Origin: Zantedeschia hybrid cultivar | Taxonomy: Eukaryota > Streptophyta > Magnoliopsida > Alismatales > Araceae | Reading direction: 5' to 3' | Assembly: GCA_030544215.1 (NCBI GenBank) | Contig: JARZZO010000006.1 | Location: 51,312,501 to 51,376,500 of the forward strand | Length of the DNA stretch: 64,000 bases | In this document: piece after piece, positions 48,606 through 59,127 of the stretch | Numbering within the stretch: the stretch's first letter is position 1 | Layout of the letters: every line of letters starts with the position of its first letter | Translations under genes and position numbers: made by a program | The notes under the pieces: generated by a model | What the model was told of the DNA's origin: nothing | Seen by the model: the letters and a program-made list of their open reading frames with translations, nothing else | Databases searched by the model: none

Positions 48606-50192
48606 TGTTAGTATTAGATGGTCTCAAAGCCAATCCGATACTATGTACTGATTCATATTATTAATAAATGGCAATAATTCATTGTGTGTAATTAATTCGA
48701 TCTCTGTTTATCGTATCACGATGAAGTCCATGAACATGTGCAACAGTCTTCGGATTATGATGAGATCATAATTACAGGACCGAAGACATATAAACACATG
48801 TTCTTAATTGTTCCTAGTCATCGGATGTTTGAGATAGGACATCGAACATCCGGATAGACTAGTATAGGTTACTTCAGCTTATATGATGAGGGTGGTGACT
48901 GATCCTATCAGTCACTTGTGTGGAGACACTATGCTGGACCTATAGGTGCTCATTGGCGAATGAGTTCACTGAACTGATCCGACTATGAATTGCTGGATGG
49001 TAAACACCTCACTGTTAACTAGCTCGATTCTTTTGTCACGGTTGCGTGGATGATCCTTGGACCTGAGACGCCAAAGATATCTTATTGGTAGGTTTCTGAA
49101 CTTTGACTTTGACTAACGAATCCCTAACCATGGGTTATCAATAAGTCAAGCGATCGGGTTCAGGGAAATGCCCTCGATGGTAATTGTATGTTCAATATGG
49201 GATCATCCGCTCTCGGTAGTTTGAGAGACAATGTTCCGGGAATGATGCGCTTAAAGTCCCTGGCCAGAGCGGACTCTGTATTCGATAAGGAGTTATCGAA
49301 TTTAGATTAGCGGCATCTGATTCAAGTGAATCGACCGAATAGGGTTTAACAGTAAACCATACCCTAGGTCGATTCGGGAACATTGCACGGATGAAGAATT
49401 ATATCTACGCGCTAACCGATGACAGAAAGGTTCCAATTGAGGGTTGCGATAACCCCAGTGCCATCTAAGATCACACGATGTTGCTTGGCATCTAACGTGA
49501 TCAAAAGTCCGTCCGAATTAATTGTGGGACATTAAATTCGGCTGATTAATTGAATATAAGGATATTAATTAATTCAGTGGGCCAGTAAAGGGTTACTGGA
49601 CTTAATGGGCTATTAACTGGACTGGTATTTGGGCCTAGAAGGTCACACGCAAATGGTTTTCAAGTCGATGGATAATCCGACAGGATTTCGGATAAGTCTA
49701 GGTTTTTATGAAAAACCGCAAACATACTTATTATAAAAGAATGGATTCTACGTCGGGGGCCAGCAACCCTGACCTAGCCGTCATTCTTTCTCTCTCTCTC
49801 CTCTCTTCTGGGCGTGTGACACGAGGCGGCCATCTGGAGACTCCACTTCGATTCCCGACTGCTCCGCCTTCCGTCCGACGGGAGATTCCAAATCCGCATG
49901 TCGCGGCGGATTATGCACAGCCAGACGGGATCCACGAACGCTGCATCGAGCGAGGAGGTGAGGACGATCCATCGCGAGGAGAACCGCGTGGATACCGCTA
50001 GAGGTCGGGCATCTGCGCGACTTGCGCCATCGCTCCGACGGAACCGAAAAACGAACGTGAATTCGAATCCGCGCAAGGTGAATCCGATTTACTCCGGTCT
50101 TGTTTTGTCGATCGAAACGAGATGGATCCGATCCCGAAATTATTTTTATTCCGCTGCGTTTTCGGTCGGATCCCGACACAGTGATCCTTACA
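48606..50192 (+). repeat. Solo LTR-B in the A-IV LTR, TSD CACCA
   Basis: 1587 bp, TGTTAGTATTAGATGG to TGATCCTTACA, flanked by CACCA (48601-48605, 50193-50197). No internal sequence remains, the usual product of LTR-LTR recombination. Confidence 0.93.
49898..50077 (+). CDS. Candidate LTR-encoded leader exon, B copy 3
   Basis: 60 codons, ATG 49898 to AAG directly before GTGAAT (donor GT 50078-50079). Start MSRRIMHSQTGS, centre HREENRVDTARGRASARLA, end NSNPRK. Together with the two other copies it shows that frame, length and donor are kept. Confidence 0.45.
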
Positions 50193-50752
50193 CACCATAC
50201 CCTGAGTTGACTCGAGAGCATTGTACGAATGAAGGACTATATTCACACGGTAACTGTCGGCGGAAAGGTTCCAAGAGTGGGTTACTTAACCACGATACCT
50301 TCCGGGTTCACGTGGTGTTGCTTGGCACCCAACGTGATCGGAGGCCCGATCGAATTTGATGTGCGACATTGATTCGATTGATTAATTAATTATTATGAGT
50401 TATTAATTGATTAATCAGGCCATTGAGGAGTCACTGGGCTTATTGGGCCATTAACCAGTCTGGTTATTGGGCCATTAACCAGTCTGGTTATTGGGCCTAG
50501 AGGGTCACACGCAAATGATTCTAAAGGCGATGGATAAATAAGTGGGTTTTATATAAATCGGGGGTTTTTATGAAAAACCGCGCGGTTAATATAAAATGTA
50601 GCGAACGGGCTGAGTAGGCCAGGCTGCTGCTAGTGCCCAAGACGAATCTGGATCCCCAGGTCTGCTCCGCCGCTTCTCCGACTCCCGTCCGATGGGAAAT
50701 CGTCCGCACGTTGCGACGATCGTTGCGGCGAACGGCGAAGGCTTCATGGGCT

Positions 50753-50884
50753 ACGAAGAATGAGGAACATGAGGATATCTGTCGCGAGGAGGATCGCGTG
50801 GACTCCGCTAGAGGCCAGGCACTTGCGCGGCTTGCGGTGTCACATCGACCGAACCGAACGGTTGCGGATTTGAATCCGCACGCG
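50753..50884 (+). other. U5 reading frame of A-IV (candidate leader exon)
   Basis: 44 codons open to GCG directly before GTAAGA (GT 50885-50886). The codon at the place of the A-III ATG is ACG. Joining in phase 0 to the acceptor at 53918-53919 would read GGA ATT and the gag ATG (53926). The frame is also open upstream to about 50633, with no ATG. Confidence 0.4.
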
Positions 50885-51004
50885 GTAAGAATTTGATAAT
50901 CCGATTATCGGTTTTTGGTTTATCCGAAACGGGAAAAACAAATCACTGGTTTTATTTTATTTTTCACTGCATGAGGGATCCGAAGAAACTAGAGAACCCA
51001 ACAG

Positions 51005-51018
51005 CGGTATCAGAGTCA
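51005..51018 (+). promoter_or_regulatory. Primer-binding site of A-IV
   Basis: CGGTATCAGAGTCA follows the LTR, two changes from the A-III site TGGTATCAGAGCCA. It lies inside the proposed leader intron. Confidence 0.85.
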
Positions 51019-51942
51019 GATTCTACTGTTTCTCGTCCCGTTTCGATTTCCGAATTAATATTTTCGTGATTTATTCCATGCATAAATGTTCAATTAATTG
51101 ATAGATCTGTGTTCATACGATGAGCACAGTTAATTGGATTATTTTTCTGCAATTTTTCGAATTTTAATTTGGGGTTTTCATGTTCTTCGTGGGACGAAAA
51201 ACGACGGGTTTACGGCGGCTTCATACGGGCTTGCCAAGCGTTGGGAAAGGGGGCTGGGACTCCAAATCCTCCAGGAAGGGTTGCCGGTCCCCACCAGGCA
51301 TCTTAGCCGGCGCTAGAGTGGCCTTGGAGGGTGCGAAATCAAGCCCTAATTCGGTTTTGAAAAACCTGAAAAATCAGATTTTGGGAGAAATAAGGGGCTC
51401 GGCCGGCTACTTCTTTAGCCATCGCCAGCGGCCCTGCCGGCGCTGGGTGTGTCACCGGCGCTGGGGGCATCGCCGGCCAGGGCCGACCGGCGGCGACGCT
51501 GGAAGCCCCCACCGCCACCACCAAAACCTGCAACATAAGGGGTTAGGGTTTTCTGGTTTTGGGGAGGAAGGTGGCGGGCCGGCCGGTCCCAAGCCGGTAT
51601 GACGGGCTGGGCCAGGCTGGGCTACTAGCTTGGCCGGGCTAGGCCAGGCTGGGCCTAGCCATGAGCCAGGGTTCGAACCTGGTTCAAACCAAGCCGACCC
51701 ATGGCTCAGTTTATTGGGCTGAGCCCATTTATTTCATTCCCCACTTAAATCCCTAAACCCCATTAAATCCCTATTGCCATTTTAACATAATTAAAATTTG
51801 GTTTTAATTCTATAATTTAAAATTGTTTTGAAGATTAAAATTATTAATCAATTTTAATTAATTGGGCATTAATGATTTTGAATCATTAAGTAATTTAAGG
51901 GTTAATTAATTAGCAAATAATTGTTAATTAATAAGGGTTAAT

Positions 51943-52550
51943 ATTAGTTTAAATGTTAAATTAATTATTAACCTTAATATGACTAATTTAAGGAATTAAA
52001 GTTAGTGGTTAATAGTTATAATCTAAATGTTAGATTTTTTATTATTTAATCATCTAATTGTTAATTAATTAGAGTTAGTTATTAATTTAAGAGTTAAATT
52101 AATAATTAATTTTAATAACTAATTTAAGTGTTAAATTAGTAGTATTTAATTAATTAGTGTTAGTTATTAATTTTATAGTTAAATTAATGATAGCATTAAT
52201 TATCTAATCTAAAAGTTAGAATAGTAGTTATTAGTTAATTAGAGTTAATTGTTAATTTAAGTGTTAAGATTAATGATTATTTTTAAATTAACTAATCTAA
52301 GTGTTAGATGATAATTATTAATTAATTAGTGTTGATTAATAATTTAAGTGTTAAATTAGTAATTAACATTAATGGACTAATCTAAGAGTTAGATTAGTAG
52401 TTAATTAATAATTAGAGTTAATTAATAATTTAAGTGTTAAATTGATAATTAACTTTAGTAGACTAATCTAAGAGTTAGATTAATAATTAATTATTAATAG
52501 TCTAATTGTTAGATTATTAATTTAGTTTAATCTAAATGTTAGATTATTTT
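51943..52550 (+). repeat. Array of ~15 short AT palindromes in the A-IV leader
   Basis: Units such as AATTTAAGTGTTAAATT and AATCTAAGAGTTAGATT: 7-nt arms around a 3-nt spacer (GTG, GAG, ATG), every 35-50 bp. Same array as 24531-25030 of A-III, on the other strand. Confidence 0.75.
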
Positions 52551-53425
52551 AATTATTAGAAATGTTCTAATTGCATGGAATATTATGGAATTATTAATTT
52601 GGAGTGTGTGTGCATGTGATGTGTATGTTATATGCTTTTAAATATGATTTAATTGCATGTTAAGTTAATAAAGTAAGTTTTTTCGAAATTCAAATACCAA
52701 TTTTGATTGGAACCCAGCTTTTTGTAAGCCAAGGATATTTAATTTTGAAACTCATTTATTTTCGCCATGTGATGGCGCTATATCGTTTGTGGATTGGATA
52801 AAACACACCGTAGTCATGGATATGTATATTTAATATTATTCATGTGATGAATGATGTGTGAGGATCGTGGATGTGTGAATGAATTTTATTAATTGTTAAT
52901 AAATAGAGGTCTGCGTACCTCTCCCTCTCTCATACTCTGATGTACTTCTACCTCCCTCTCTCTTGTACTCACCGTAAGGCCTTCTTCTATTTACATGTAA
53001 TTCTAAAATTCAATGTAATCTGATCGAGGCAACCGAAGAAGGAGTGAGGACGATCCACTGCTGCAATCAAGAAGGTGATACGATGGAGATCTTTTGCCTT
53101 TATGTTTGCAGGATTATCTAATATAAATGTTATGTTAGATTGTGTGTGCGTTTGACTGTTGGCTCCAGTCAAACCCACCATGCTATCAATGACCACACTA
53201 GACATATATGTGATGCATTTTTTTTAATTTTTGATTATGAATCAAAGTAGGTATGAAATTTATTAAATATATACGATATATTTATATACTATGACCTAGG
53301 AGAAACTAAGATAAAAGTTATCTAAATACCCTCGTCTAAACTCTAAGCCGTAATGTAAGTAGTTAAGAACTTACCGCGTGGTCCACCATCATTATAGTCA
53401 TAGGATTCGAATCACTTTAAGCAGG

Positions 53426-53732
53426 TTTGTTGTGTTACCACAAGGCCTGTTTAATTGTGAGGAGAGGCTGTGGCTATGGCATTAGATGACTATATGATTG
53501 GGGTAGAGGAACCATATAGCTTTGTTGTGCTATCCACAAGGGCTGTATGCAAATCTATACTCATCACGTAACGATGGATAGCTTAGACCAGAATTAGTGG
53601 CTTGTCGTGCTATCCACAAGGCCATTAAATATCTGAGGACCAAAGATATGATCGGATATTGTAAGGAATTGCAAGTCCCATGAGATAGGTGCTCTTTGAT
53701 TGTTTTACAGCTTTCTTGTACTATCCATAAGG
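53426..53732 (+). repeat. Four copies of the ~20-nt leader motif in A-IV
   Basis: Copies begin near 53426, 53521, 53601 and 53712, of the form TTGTTGTGCTATCCACAAGG with one to several changes. Spacing of 80-111 bp mirrors A-III. Confidence 0.7.
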
Positions 53733-53908
53733 TTGTACTGTAAGTCATTGAGATTCTAATCCCCACTAGGAGACTGTCGACGTCTCCCGTTCTGTATAAC
53801 TGAGGGTTATACAGTCCATCGAAAATTAGTGGGAGTTAAAACTTGAATAAAAGACCATGTCTTGTTTTAAATTTTAATAATTGAACATCTGCTAAATATA
53901 TTTTATTC

Positions 53909-53919
53909 ATCTCCTGTAG
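53909..53919 (+). promoter_or_regulatory. Conserved splice-acceptor-like site before gag
   Basis: ATCTCCTGTAG, preceded by a T-rich stretch, ends six bases before the gag ATG. The same ATCTCCTGTAG precedes gag in A-III (minus, to 23177) and in B (minus, to 43998). Confidence 0.5.
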
Positions 53920-53925
53920 GGAATT

Positions 53926-56018
53926 ATGTCGTCGAATAACCCACTCAATGGCAAACTTGATGCCCTTTTGACTAACCTGATCTACTCAGATTGGCTCAGA
54001 AACTTAAAGAATGTCTTCAGATCTGAACAGATTGCCTACGCCCTTGATGCTGATCCTCCTGCTGAATCGGCATTAGATGCCCTGAAGCAGAGATGATAGC
54101 TAATGATAAAAGATCGAAGGACAAAGGCAAAGGAGTAGTAAAGGGTGACTGCTTCTATTATAAGTAGAATGGTCACTGGAATAAGAATTGCAAGGCGTTC
54201 CTCAGCGATAAAACTTATGGAAAAGTAAAGCTATCAGAAGCTTCAGATATCTATATGATAGATAGCAACTTGTCAGTTAGAGACTCTACATCTTGGGTAT
54301 TAGATACCGAATGTGCTTCTTACATCTGCTATGATGTGCAGATGCTGACAAGTAAGCGCAAGCTGAGAAAAGGCAAAGTGGAACTGAGGCTAGGGAACGA
54401 CACAAAAGTTGCGGCAATTGCTGTTGGGACCCTTAGGCTTCCATCGGGAGATGCCTTATCATTGGAAGATTGTTATTATGTTCCTACCATAATAAAGAAC
54501 ATCATATCAGTATCTTATTTGGACAAGATAGGATATAGGTTGTCTATTGAGAATAGAAGGTGTTCGGTTTATTATGATAATAAATCAATAGCTTCGGCAT
54601 CTTTAGTCAACGGTCTATATCTTTTAGATGTTTCTTATTACAATCTTCACATAGATAATGCTCTTAAGATGAGGAAGAATTGTGTGAACCAAGCATACAT
54701 GTGGCATTGTAGACTTGGACACATTGGTGAAAGTAGGTTGCAAAAGTTGCACAAACATGGATATTAGAATGCATTCGATTATGAATCGTTTGCAACATGT
54801 GAGTTCTACCTTATAGGAAATATGGCAAAATATCCATTTACTGGACATGGAGAACGTGCTAAGGACATTTTGGGACTAATACATTCAAATGTATGTGGTC
54901 CAATATCCACCCAAGCCAAAGGTGGCTTTTCATACTTCATCCCGTTCACCGACGACTTCTCCAGATTCGGCCATGTGTACTTAATGAAGTACAAGTCGTA
55001 AGCATTTGAGAAGTTTAAGGAGTTCAAGAATGAGGTAGAAAAGCAGTTAGGAAAGAGTATTAAAGCTCTTCGATCAGATCGGGGAGGAGAATACTTGAGT
55101 ACTAATTTCACACAATTCTTAAAGGATAATGGTATCCTCTCTCAGCTAACTCCTCCATATACACCACAGATGAATGGTGTATCAAAAAGGAGGAATCGCA
55201 CCTTGTTGGACATGGTACAATCCATGATGAGCTTTTCGGGATTACCAGTGTCCCTCTGGGGGTATGCTCTAGAGTGAGCAGCATACCTACTGAACAGAGT
55301 ACCTAGAAAGTCTGTGGCCTCTACTCCATATGAGATATAGAAAGGCAGGAAACCAGAATTTAAACATATTAAAGTCTAGGGTTGTCTGGCTCATGTAAAG
55401 AGGCATGATTTAGACAAGCTGGAATCACGAACTGATAAATGTAGATTTGTGGGATATCCAATGGAAACCTTTGGATACTATTTTTATCATCTCGATGAAT
55501 AAAAGGTGTTTGTCACGAGGAAAGCTGTCTTCCTGGAAGAGGAATACCTTCTCCAAGAGGATAGTGGGAGTAAAATAGTACTAGAAGAGGTTTCAGATCC
55601 CCAAACAATTGCAAAATCATGGGATGAGATATCAGTTCCTGAATCTATTCAGGTACACACAGATGAGCCTCGTAGATCTAGTAGATTACCTAGACTACCC
55701 GAACGATATGTGGGACATATCGCTGAAGGAGAGTCTAAGGTAGAATATAATGAGGATGATGATCTTAAAACCTAGTAGGAGGCCATAGAAGACCCAGAAG
55801 CCGGGAAATGGCGAGAAGCCATGAACTCAGAAATCCAATCCATGCACACCAACCAAGTTTGGAACTTGGAAGACTTACCCGAGGGTATTGTACTCATTGG
55901 ATGCAAGTGGATCTTTAAGAGAAAGATCGGTGCTGATGAACGGATCGATACTTATAAGGCAAGGTTGGTGGCAAAGGGATATTATCAAAGACAAGGAATT
56001 GACTATGATGAGACTTTC
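53926..56018 (+). pseudogene. A-IV gag-pol, truncated by array C
   Basis: Gag (53926) has the same internal deletion as A-III: ~60 N-terminal codons, then the knuckle CFYYK, stop, GHWNKNC. Protease reads VLDTECASYIC, so the catalytic Gly after Asp-Thr is Glu. Integrase WHCRLGHIG, RSDRGGEY and YTPQMNGVSKRRNR (~54700-55210) has stops near 54766, 54998 and 55276. RT begins KWIFKRKIGADERIDTYKAR (~55900) and is cut at DYDETF by LTR-C at 56019. Confidence 0.9.
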
Positions 56019-57410
56019 TGTAACGACCCGCCATCCTATGACCGGAGACCCGATCACTAAATGGATGTCGGCCCATTAACTGCGGGTTCATACCCGGATC
56101 TCACACAGCACATCTGGAGGAGTAAGCGCTAAACAAGGCTAAATATAACAATCATACGGACTACAAAGATGTAACAAGTGCGCAGGAAGGAAGATAACAA
56201 TGTCCGTATACAGTCCAACAAAAATTACATAGTCCAACAAATTAAATAAGTACAGGCAGGAGTAAAGTACAACAACATCGGGGCATACCCCGGAACTGAG
56301 ACAGCTGCTGGTCCGCACACCAAGAAGACACCACCCGCCGCCAAACGCCACGAGGTCCACACCTGAAACCGCAGGGAGTGAGCCACACCAGAATTGGGCT
56401 CAGTAGGGATCATCCGATCCCCTGCCTCCCACTCACACACCCACAAGTGCAACAACACAGATATATGACAATTAAACAAAGCAGTAAACATAGCACCCAA
56501 CCTGATATGAAACGTACGATAAGCAGTGTAGCAGGAACAGTTCTAAGAAACCCGAAGAACCCAACACAGAGTCACGTCTCACAGCCAAAGTCCACAAAGC
56601 GACTGAACCACACTGTCGACCGAAGTCAAACGTCGCCTCACAACACTACCACCACTACTCACGCCTGTCCGCCCCTACAGTGTTCCGGGGCACTGTAGGG
56701 TGAGGCAGTGAGTCAAATTAGGACTAGTTGGGACCAGTGTACCACCACTGCCCAGCTACGTGTGCACACAAGTAGTCTAGACTACTGTCCTACCGACCGG
56801 ATTGCCTCCATGCTAGGCCTCAGCGCTTCAGGAGGGCCCTGGGGACCGGCGAACCCCCGTCAAGCCGAAGCTATAGGAACTACCCACAACCCTAACCTCC
56901 CGGGCTGCGTCAGGCCAAAGGGCTAAGGGTACCACTCGTAACCTTGATCAAAGGTCACATCAGGCCCAGTGGCTACAGGGGTAAAACAACTCCAACAGTA
57001 CCACAACCAGCTACACAGCAAGAAACGCGCCGGAAGCTGCCACGACAAACAGGGAAACCCCGACCCGCTGAGACCAAACAGCAACCCCTCGGATAGCGCA
57101 CCGGCTACTCCGGCCCGACGGGCTCAAGGTGGTTCTGCTTCCCTCAGCCAAAGGTAAAACACAACATGTACCACTCCCCCACCGGTACGGAACAATGCCT
57201 CACAGACACCATGACCCTGTCCCCATCGGTCCATGGTGACAAACATAAACCACATTTATTCCGATTCCATATTCGCATAAGCACATACACACATATAACA
57301 TGATCCCATTCGCACAGTAAACCTCCGTCTCAGCGTACAGCTTAAAGCATGCATTTGAACCATCCAACAGTGAAACATATGTTAAAAACCAGGGTTTATG
57401 CAGTTCTGTC

Positions 57411-57773
57411 TTGAATCGCGTCGACCGAGGTCGACGCCATTCAAGCACCTCAAACAGGTTTATTTAAAGCCAGATTATTCCTTAAAACGCGTCCACCTGG
57501 GAAGCCGCCGTTTGAAACACGTCAGAGCTCTCAGACGCCATTCACACCGAAATTTCAGATTTGCAGACCCTCGGTCGGGGTGATTTCCTGCCTAAATGGC
57601 GTCATGATGGCCCGACGTCCTTCTGAAATGCGTCGTCCATCCATGACGTCATTTAGCGCCAGAACCCCTAACTCGTGAAAGCTCGAACATGGAGGTTTTT
57701 GCCCTAAAAGGCGTCGTACTGCCCTGACGTCCTTCTAAAAGGCGTCGACCAGGCACGACGCCGTTTAGCGCCA
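57411..57773. repeat. GCGTC/GACGC palindrome array, part 1 (LTR-C copy 1)
   Basis: Imperfect palindromes of ~30-36 bp. The clearest is 57411-57446, where arm TTGAATCGCGTCGACC meets its complement with one mismatch around a 4-nt loop. Others: 57482-57516, 57511-57545, 57594-57625, 57627-57656, 57705-57773. One contains the bZIP C-box/CRE palindrome TGACGTCA (57644-57651). The same set is at 61716-62078 in the second LTR. Confidence 0.75.
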
Positions 57774-58326
57774 GAAACCTGGTTCCCTGGTTCAACCCGA
57801 GGGTTTCTCCTTTAACCCCAAACACCCCGAAAATGCCCCACAACAGAAGGGGTAAGATAGGGAAATCAACTACTTCCAGCATGCTACAAATCCACGTTCA
57901 CGAGCACGGCCATTCCCACAAGAAAACCCCCTAAACATGCTCATTCTAACCCAAAACATAACATGCCACGCCAAGGAAATCACGAGCAACACATTCACAG
58001 TCCATGCAAGGTTCGTCCCCCTACCGGTTCTTGAACTCCACCAAGCTCCGTGCCGCCGACCCGCCACACCGCAGACCGCCGCCGGTACCCCCGAGGACGC
58101 CGCCACTCCGCCGGGACGTCGGCCGCCGTCCGGAGAATGGAACGTCGCGAAGGAAGTGGTGGTGGTAGAGGTGAGAGGTAGGGAGGTGTTGGAGTGGTGG
58201 GAGAGGAAGAAGATGAAGGGAAGGGGAAAAGAGGGTCGGAGAGGGCGGAGAGAGCGAAGAGAGAGAGGGTGGAGGCGAAAATGAGGGAAGGAAGGGGAGG
58301 CTCGCGGGGTCAATCTGAATCTAGCT

Positions 58327-58665
58327 AAAACGTGTCGATCGAGACAGACGCCAATCAGTCTGACAGGACGAGCTGTACTGACACCGGTCTTAAACGCGTC
58401 GCTCACCACGGACGCCGTTCAGACGATGTGACAGGCCGTACTGACAACGCTCTGGCGCCGTACACTGACATCGTAGAGGTCACAGTCTGAATCGCGTCGA
58501 CCATCATGGACGCCGTTCATACGACGAGACAAGGGCCGTATTCTCGCGACCCGAAACCCGCCCACGTGGCGCACACGTGGCACAACAACAAGCAGACCTA
58601 AATGGCGTCCACACAACCTGACGCCTTTTGAAAGGCGTCGAGCAGTGCTGACGTCATTTAGTCAG
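58327..58665. repeat. GCGTC/GACGC palindrome array, part 2 (LTR-C copy 1)
   Basis: Further units at 58327-58358, 58390-58426, 58487-58522 and 58599-58665. The last includes TGACGTCA at 58649-58656. The corresponding set in the second LTR is at 62632-62970. Confidence 0.75.
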
Positions 58666-58750
58666 AAATCTCAAGACCCCTCAGGGTCCAAACCAGGGGA
58701 TCCGGCCCGAACCCGACCCGAATACTGAACCCGAAACCTCAGTCCTTACA

Positions 58751-58767
58751 TTCTCCCCCCCTTAAAA
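58751..58767 (-). promoter_or_regulatory. Polypurine tract of C
   Basis: The minus strand reads TTTTAAGGGGGGGAGAA directly before TGTAAGG of the LTR. Repeated at 63056-63072. CGAGGACGAAATTC just upstream (58775-58788) is the usual end of a Tekay-type pol region. Confidence 0.9.
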
Positions 58768-59127
58768 GAATTTCGTCCTCGAAATTTGCAACCGCTCAAC
58801 GCAAAACTCGGCTAAGCATCACATGCCGGCACTCCGATCACAACAATCATCCTCACCAATCACACATACAGGGTTCCACATAATTAGCCAATCAAATTCA
58901 CACCAAGCTAACCAAGATTCTCGATTCTGACAAAAAACTGAAAGATCAAAATAACCACACACTAGCAAGGCACATCTTACAAAACCGATTCTCCACCAAA
59001 CCCAAATACATAAAAGTGCCACAAGAGTTCACAACCACCTCTGGATAAGGCAAGATAAAAGCGTTCATCTAGCCCAACCGCTCGGACCTCCACCGAGAGA
59101 CGCAACACCACTCAACGTCTCGTACAC
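58768..59127 (-). other. Short interval between C gag and polypurine tract
   Basis: 360 bp where a full chromovirus would have several kilobases of pol. I recognise no protease, RT or integrase motif here, only the pol-end block next to the polypurine tract. Confidence 0.7.

Larger units (their letters stand above)
47869..51003 (+). repeat. LTR-A, 5' LTR of A-IV, split by solo LTR-B
   Basis: TGTTAGTCTTAGG at 47869, broken at 48605/50193 by LTR-B, ends CCCAACA at 51003. Net length without the insert and duplication is ~1543 bp. A short local duplication GGTTATTGGGCCATTAACCA lies near 50460-50485. Confidence 0.92.
51019..53908 (+). other. Leader of A-IV
   Basis: About 2.9 kb of noncoding sequence. 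Order: a segment shared with A-II (to ~51400), GC-rich GCCGGC block (51400-51660) with GGTTCGAACC near 51670, AT-rich palindrome array (51943-52550), a mixed segment with CCTCCCTCTCTC (52920-52965), then the four ~20-nt motifs (53426-53732) and a hairpin-like CTGTATAACTGAGGGTTATACAG (about 53792-53814). Confidence 0.75.
47869..56018 (+). mobile_element. Copia element A-IV, 5' part
   Basis: A plus-strand family A element: 5' LTR with nested solo LTR-B (47869-51003), PBS, leader (51019-53919), gag-pol up to RT (53926-56018). Array C is inserted in RT, so the rest of A-IV lies beyond the window. It keeps the whole leader and gives the best view of its layout. Confidence 0.92.
56019..58750 (-). 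repeat. LTR-C, first copy
   Basis: Plus strand TGTAACGACCCGCC to CAGTCCTTACA. It contains eight or more GCGTC/GACGC palindromes (57411-57773, 58327-58665). Noncoding between them; the reading frames seen in it occur in both copies and look incidental. Confidence 0.93.

Noticed and set aside
51661..51685. tRNA T-arm-like GGTTCGAACC
   Set aside because: There is no matching A box or cloverleaf; it is a short palindrome in a GC-rich leader.
56378..57157. Small frames in LTR-C (106, 72 and 62 codons), repeated at 60683-61462
   Set aside because: Shadow frames in LTR sequence without recognisable domains.
57870..58409. 179-codon frame in LTR-C, repeated at 62175-62714
   Set aside because: It is identical in both copies only because the LTRs are nearly identical. 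It is Ser/Pro/Arg-rich with no motif and crosses the palindrome array.
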